DNA of 64,000 nt from Limnephilus marmoratus (taxonomy: Eukaryota; Arthropoda; Insecta; Trichoptera; Limnephilidae): the NCBI GenBank assembly GCA_917880885.1, contig OU862913.1, positions 21,585,286 through 21,649,285 of the forward strand, written 5' to 3'. Shown here piece after piece: positions 59,465 to 64,000 of this stretch (positions within the stretch are counted from its first letter, which is position 1; every line of letters starts with the position of its first letter). The position numbers were made by a program, and so were the translations under genes. Under the pieces are notes generated by a model. The model worked only from the letters and a program-made list of their open reading frames with translations, did no database searches and was not told where the DNA came from.

Positions 59465-60195
59465 AATAAATACAGAGCGTGCAATTCAATTGCAAACAGG
59501 AGTCCGATAGGCACGGAGCACCGTGCAAAGAGGAGACCGATTATACTATCTCATTCTCTCGCAGACTAAATCCTATAGATTTACGTGTTTGTCTCTTTTT
59601 AGTGTCGCTATTTTTCGTTTCATCTAGTTTCAAATCACAACAGTGTTAAAGAAGTTTTAACTTTTTTTTTTAAATCGAGTGCAGTTTACACGCGGTAAAA
59701 GCGAAACTTACCAAAACAATCTCAACCAATACTTGAAAAGTGAGGTCATAATCACAGTGACCAATGAGCGCAGACCTCGCGTAATTTCCATTTAATATCT
59801 CAACCAATAGTAACCTTTGAAAGTGACATCATTATCAAAGCGGCAAATGAGCGCAATTCGCAGGTGCAGTAATCGTCATTTCCGTTTAATCCGAAATCCA
59901 AATCACAACGGGGCTACAGAAGTTTCACATCAAAAACAGAGTGTGCAATTCACACGTGGTAGAAATGAAACCTTCAGAAAACTAAAGTAGACAAGAGTAG
60001 GGAGGTTACGAAGCACCGTACAAAGAGGAGACCGAAAAGCTATGAAGCACCGCGTAAAAAAGAAACCGATTATTCTCATTCTCTCGATGGTTAAATCCTA
60101 CGGATGTATTGGTTTGTCTCTTTTTAGTGTCTCTAATTTTCGTTTCATCCAGTTTTAACGCACAACGGTGCTAAAGAAGTTTTCACTTCAAAATA
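59465..60195 (+). repeat. repeat C cluster with inverted module
   Basis: Two repeat C copies (59470-59665 and 59935-60195: GAGACCGATTATACTATCTC, GTCTCTTTTTAGTGTCGCTA, AATCACAACGGTGCTAAAGA) flank a module (59670-59920: CGAGTGCAGTTTACACGCGG, CTCAACCAATACTTGAAAAG, ACCAATGAGCGCAGACCTCG) that occurs inverted at 57470, 58610 and 29580. Confidence 0.75.
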
Positions 60196-60845
60196 CTCGA
60201 CTGTTTCAAAGGCAAATATATGTTCTACTCGCAGTATTTAATTAAAGCTTTCTGTCAATCAATTATACAATACGGCATTATAGGATGGGGCGGTACATAT
60301 ACAAATCAAACACAAACAATTTACATATCACAAAAACTAATAATAAAAACAATTAAAAAAAACCCTACTTATATTCATCAGAACTGTTATTCAAACAATT
60401 TAAGGTCAGAAAATTAAGTGCGTTATACTTTTATCACGCAACATTACAAATTTATAAAGATAATATTCAAAATAAAGTTGCACCCTTCAAAAATAACAGA
60501 AATCTTAGACAAACGTCAATACTTCCTATTCCAAAATGTATAAAAACAATAGGACAGTTAAATCATAAATATCTCGGAGTTAAATTTTTTAATTCACTAC
60601 CTGAAAAAATCAGAAACATGAACAGAAACATAAAAAAATTTAAAACTCTGCTAAAAAATTACACTGAAAATTTGAACTGAATAAAAAATAATAAATTGAA
60701 CCAATATTATAACACCCCCCATACACACAAAACCTGCTTATTTATGGGGGGCACATCATATACATTTATTATGTAATTAATTATTGTAAAAAATATATTA
60801 TAATTTATGTATCCTTTTGTAAATAAAAAATAAATAAAATAAAAA
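60196..60845 (+). pseudogene. CR1/jockey-group LINE C-terminus and 3' UTR
   Basis: YLIKAFCQSIIQYGIIGWGG matches the SVYFALFQSIATYGILGWGG region of the full-length ORF2, followed by YISQKLIIKTI, then, in another frame, KYLGVKFFNSLPEKIRNMN and IKKFKTLLKNY stop. At least one frameshift. 3' UTR stem-loop 60715-60751 (CCCCCCATA / TATGGGGGG) and A-rich end. Confidence 0.85.
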
Positions 60846-61194
60846 ATAAAAATTAATCTAATCTAAAAAAGCACCAAAAATATTTATAAACGATCCAATT
60901 TTCATACTAAAATCCCACGATCAGGTGTTACCTACAGAATTTATTGAAAAAATGTAGTCACATAACGTCGTAAGTAGGTAAGAGAAAATAGCGCTATTTA
61001 GCTGTTTTATTTATTTTTCTTTACGAGTTTATTGTCACTTTCTTAGATAATGTGTTTTTGTTCGAATTGTCGACACTCTTTTATGTAACGTAAAATGCAA
61101 TTTAAATTGACTGCATTTTATGCATTCCTGAGATAATTAACCAAGCATAGCGACGTCTTGTTCTAACTTGATCGTTTTGTACATCATTTTGTGT
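60846..61194. other. unassigned AT-rich sequence
   Basis: No recognisable feature. Confidence 0.3.
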
Positions 61195-61325
61195 CTTTTG
61201 AAGTGAAAACTTCTTTAGCGCCGTTGTGATTTGAAACTCGATAAAACGGAAACTATCTATAGGATTTAGCTTGCGAGAGGGCGAGATAGACTAATTGGTC
61301 TCCTCTTTGTGCGGCGCTTCGTAAA
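61195..61325 (-). repeat. repeat C, antisense fragment
   Basis: TTTTGAAGTGAAAACTTCTT, TAGCGCCGTTGTGATTTGAA, GATTTAGCTTGCGAGAGGGC, TGGTCTCCTCTTTGTGCGGC. Confidence 0.8.
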
Positions 61326-61369
61326 ATAAAATGTTAAATAATTTTTAAACTTCGTAACAATCTTCTCTA

Positions 61370-61720
61370 CATCTCTACATATTATAAGTTAAAGTCCTCC
61401 GCCGCGTTTGTCTGTCTATCTGTTCGCGATAAACTCAAAAATTACTGAATGGATTTTCATGCAATTTTCACCAATAGATAGAGTGATTCATGAGGAAGGT
61501 TTAGGTACATAATTTTTTATGTAATTTGGTTGAAATATATAATATATAAAGGAGAATGTCTGTATGTGGTGGACGAGCGGGCTGGCAAGCGGGCGTTGTG
61601 AATTTGATTTGTATACAAATCTACAGTTTTATGCCAAGGTTGATGAAATTTTGAACATGTGACCTTCAAAATAAGAGGAAGGTCACTGTCTACATTTGAT
61701 TTCGAAAACTGTCTATAGCC
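61370..61720 (+). repeat. dispersed repeat F, copy 2
   Basis: ATATTATAAGTTAAAGTCCT, CCGCCGCGTTTGTCTGTCTA, TATAATATATAAAGGAGAAT, GATGAAATTTTGAACATGTG. Longer than copy 1 by TGGATTTTCATGCAATTTTC. Ends at TATAGCCCGGGCAGCG. Confidence 0.8.
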
Positions 61721-61994
61721 CGGGCAGCGTATTTACAAAACCTATTCCGATTCAGTCGCGGTAACGACAATTTACATTTTAAATATACCTCTAAATTGGT
61801 TATTTTTTATCACACTGCAAAAACAAAAAGTGTTCTAAAATCTAGATAAAATAATCTTTCCAATGTGTATATTAGAAATCAATAATTTTATTTCAAAATA
61901 TTTAAATTTTGATATTGAAAATTTAAAGCGACTGAAACGCGGCAGGGATTGTAAATACGCGCCCGGGCATCGCCGGGGACTTCAGCTAATATTA
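61721..61994 (+). repeat. single copy of the 4193-4545 unit plus GC-rich end
   Basis: TATTTACAAAACCTATTCCG, GCGGTAACGACAATTTACAT, GTTCTAAAATCTAGATAAAA, GTGTATATTAGAAATCAATA; ends CGCGCCCGGGCATCGCCGGG, GACTTCAGCTAATATT. It directly continues repeat F, so both probably belong to one longer element. Confidence 0.75.
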
Positions 61995-62520
61995 TAAGAA
62001 ACTACCTGGTACCCGGCATGCGTCGCTATGCCATTTAATCAAGAAATTGTTTCTCCCTGCGTGTCCTTTCCCATTCGTCCCGTTCCCTTTCCGCCTCCCC
62101 TTCCTCTCCCGCGTCCCCTTCCCCTCTCGCGTTCTCATTCCACCTTCCCTCTCTCCACATCACTCCCCCCTTCCCCGTCCCGCGAACGCCCTTCCTGAGT
62201 TCCCCTCCCCCCTCCCAGATTCCCTTCCCTGGTTCCCCTCCCGCGAACCCCCTCCCGCATTCTATACATACATATATACATTCAGTTTTCAAACAGCTCG
62301 CGTGTTATCTATTGCAATTTTTTTAATACAAATTTCATAATGCCAGAGCTCACCAATAGTTTTATACAAACCTTGTCCTGACAATAACGAACACAAAAGA
62401 AAAAGAATTATCTACTTTGGTGCAGTCGTTCGGAAGTTATGCGCGTACATACATTTCTGCGATTCATTTTTATTTATATATATAGATATATAGATAGATA
62501 GAAGATAGATAGAAGATAGA
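61995..62520 (+). repeat. family E copy, near full length
   Basis: ACTACCTGGTACCCGGCATG, AATTGTTTCTCCCTGCGTGT, C/T-rich tract to 62255, TTCAGTTTTCAAACAGCTCG, GAGCTCACCAATAGTTTTAT, TGACAATAACGAACACAAAA, GAAGTTATGCGCGTACATAC, ending in TATATATA/GATAGATA microsatellite (62470-62525). Confidence 0.88.
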
Positions 62521-62615
62521 TAAACCCTACAATTATCCTACTACTGATACTCTGTATTCGTATCATTCTCTCGAAGTTTAGTTTTCTGAAGGCTTCACTT
62601 CTATCGTGAGTGAAC
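62521..62615 (-). repeat. repeat C, antisense fragment
   Basis: GTATCATTCTCTCGAAGTTT, TTCTGAAGGCTTCACTTCTA. Short and divergent. Confidence 0.45.
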
Positions 62616-62634
62616 TACACACATAATTATTTTT

Positions 62635-63130
62635 TTCAATCTGTACACGTGAGGTCCTGAGGAAAAAATTCCCTCAGGGCCTATGTCATCTTTGGTGATG
62701 ATGTGTGGAATGGCTTTTTAGAGAAAGGAAGGAGAGGAAGAAAATGGAAAATGGTATGAGGGGTGGGTAGGAATCTGTGGGTCAAAGTGTCTAGGAGTGC
62801 CGACGTATGAAACCATCCCTTCCACCGTAGTGCAAGGCGATGGGTCGAGAAAGTCCGGTCGGAGGTTAGGTCTCCATCAACCAATCTTTCCCGATCCGGC
62901 CCGCCATGCAGCAGGTAGGAAAACCTATTTGCCACCGAAACCTATACAAAACTCACATCATAAACTAAGGCACCCCCAAAGATATTCAAATACTTCAATA
63001 TCTTTGGGCACCCCTGATAAGTCACCAAACGAAGCGAACCACTTGGGGTGACCTATGGCAGAGATGTTATCTAATAAATTAATACCGAGGCGGTGGTACC
63101 CACAGTGCGGCGGTACCCACAGCGATAACT
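62635..63130 (-). repeat. family A copy, antisense
   Basis: Hairpin GAGGTCCTGAGGAAAAAATT / CCCTCAGGGCC, body AGTGCAAGGCGATGGGTCGA, GATCCGGCCCGCCATGCAGC, GGCACCCCTGATAAGTCACC, AAACGAAGCGAACCACTTGG. A 24-bp partial duplication of CAAAGATATT at about 62976 and 62997. Confidence 0.8.
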
Positions 63131-63440
63131 GCTTCTCCAATATATCTGTAAAAAAAATTCATTTTTTCGGTTCCGATTCATGATGGCCGCCTTTGATACT
63201 ACCTTCTTATGCCGCCAGAGTTAGCATGAGCGTGGATCCAAATATTCAAATCTTGGGGCACTTGGAATTCGAACGTAAAAATTAAAAAAAAAAATTCAAG
63301 AATATTTTTCTGCTTACGGGTTCCAGTTACAGCAGAAATACCTATAGCTGATAGATTATGACAGTTGAGTTATAATGTCATAACTTTTCGCCATTTTAAC
63401 AATTGATTATGTCCACTGACAAAAAGACATCAAAATCAAG
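63131..63440. other. unassigned
   Basis: No recognisable feature. Confidence 0.3.
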
Positions 63441-63452
63441 TTAAAAGCTAAA

Positions 63453-63830
63453 ATGGTTTATATCATTGATAAAGAAAATAATACTATTTTGTTATTAGTT
63501 TTTCTCTTCCTTTCCTTCTGCGCAACACTGTATACGTCTGAACTCTGGGCAAACTACAAGAAGAGTAGTATAGAAAGACTTCGGGTTCAGTATAACAACG
63601 CCTTCCGCATAATGTTTGGTCTCCCCAGATATTGCAGCGCTTCCCGGATGTTCACGGAGGGGCGAGTTCCTGGCTTTGCAGCCCTTATTAGATCCAGGGT
63701 GGCAGGAATGAGGGAAAGGATAACCAGCTCTGGAAACATCCTCGTCATGGAAGCCCGCCTCAGTCCATCATCCAGTATTGATGCACACTGGAGAAAAATA
63801 CTGGCTCCTTACGTGCTCACAGAATCCTGA
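63453..63830 (+). pseudogene. RT C-terminal fragment, RTE-like
   Basis: Homology begins about 63513: FCATLYTSELWANYKKSSIE, RLRVQYNNAFRIMFGLPRYC, SASRMFTEGRVPGFAALIRS and RVAGMRERITSSGN. The pattern YT-ELW-NYKKS--RLRVQYN-AFR-L-LPR is a recurrent LINE C-terminal tail in insect genomes. Natural stop at 63830. No RT core. Confidence 0.8.
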
Positions 63831-64000
63831 AAGCTTAATATTATTATTTCTTTTGTTTTCCTTCTACTACTATTAGCTTATTATCTTTTTTTTTGTTTCG
63901 TGTACATTCATATCCACCTTCTTTTGCTTTTTTTCCTTTCAAATACTTTATACTTTGTACATGTATGTTTATATTATACCCTTATGGAATGTGTGGGATT
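63831..64000. other. 3' continuation, AT-rich
   Basis: T-rich sequence, probably the 3' UTR of the preceding fragment; it runs off the window. Confidence 0.35.

Overview
This window looks like insect nuclear DNA, most likely from a moth or butterfly. The evidence is indirect: AT-rich composition, short TTAGG-type runs, cecropia-type mariner relics, and short interspersed repeats with wording familiar from Lepidoptera (for example around 20700-20960 and 25120-25240). No host gene could be recognised with confidence. Nearly everything that can be identified is transposable-element sequence, much of it nested, so the window reads as a repeat-rich intergenic region.

Layout. 1-1215 is dominated by a degenerate heptanucleotide tract (CTTTGAT/CTTTGAG). 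From 1.7 to 14.6 kb there are a hAT-type MITE, several copies of a roughly 480-bp family (family A), a decayed mariner inside another inverted-repeat element, and RT C-terminal fragments. 14768-16342 is a PIF/Harbinger-like element. Repeat X (16565-17249 and 26432-28850) has subterminal motifs and an internal CCTAA run; its second copy holds a mariner and a 430-bp CCCTCT array. 25280-26162 is a LINE C-terminal fragment ending in a strong 3' hairpin. 29.9-38.4 kb holds the deepest nest: an inverted duplication of an RT fragment, one arm of which was hit by a 155-bp hAT MITE and a 3.3-kb hAT element, the latter containing a second hAT-type element that in turn contains a family A copy. 36701-37745 is a foldback element with a minisatellite core.

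The centrepiece is 38374-44610: an apparently full-length non-LTR retrotransposon with intact ORF1 (PHD finger, coiled coil, FP-like domain) and ORF2 (APE endonuclease plus RT), inserted into an older RT fragment. Between ORF1 and ORF2 lies an uninterrupted third reading frame for a very hydrophobic, repetitive protein. Its in-frame ATG lies 22 nt after the ORF1 stop and its stop overlaps the ORF2 start by 13 nt. Downstream, 45738-48905 is a TIR-bounded element whose only sizeable ORF is a 243-residue protein with a C-terminal eight-cysteine zinc motif. 49-64 kb is again a mosaic of SINE, LINE and MITE fragments.

Cross-cutting themes: (i) several divergent LINE tails share a 3' stem-loop with a conserved CACAGG...CCTAGTG core and different but still pairing outer stems; (ii) two short-repeat families share their 3' ends with LINE tails in this window, a typical SINE/LINE partnership; (iii) many elements carry precise TSDs, and in two cases an empty site is present on a paralogous copy.
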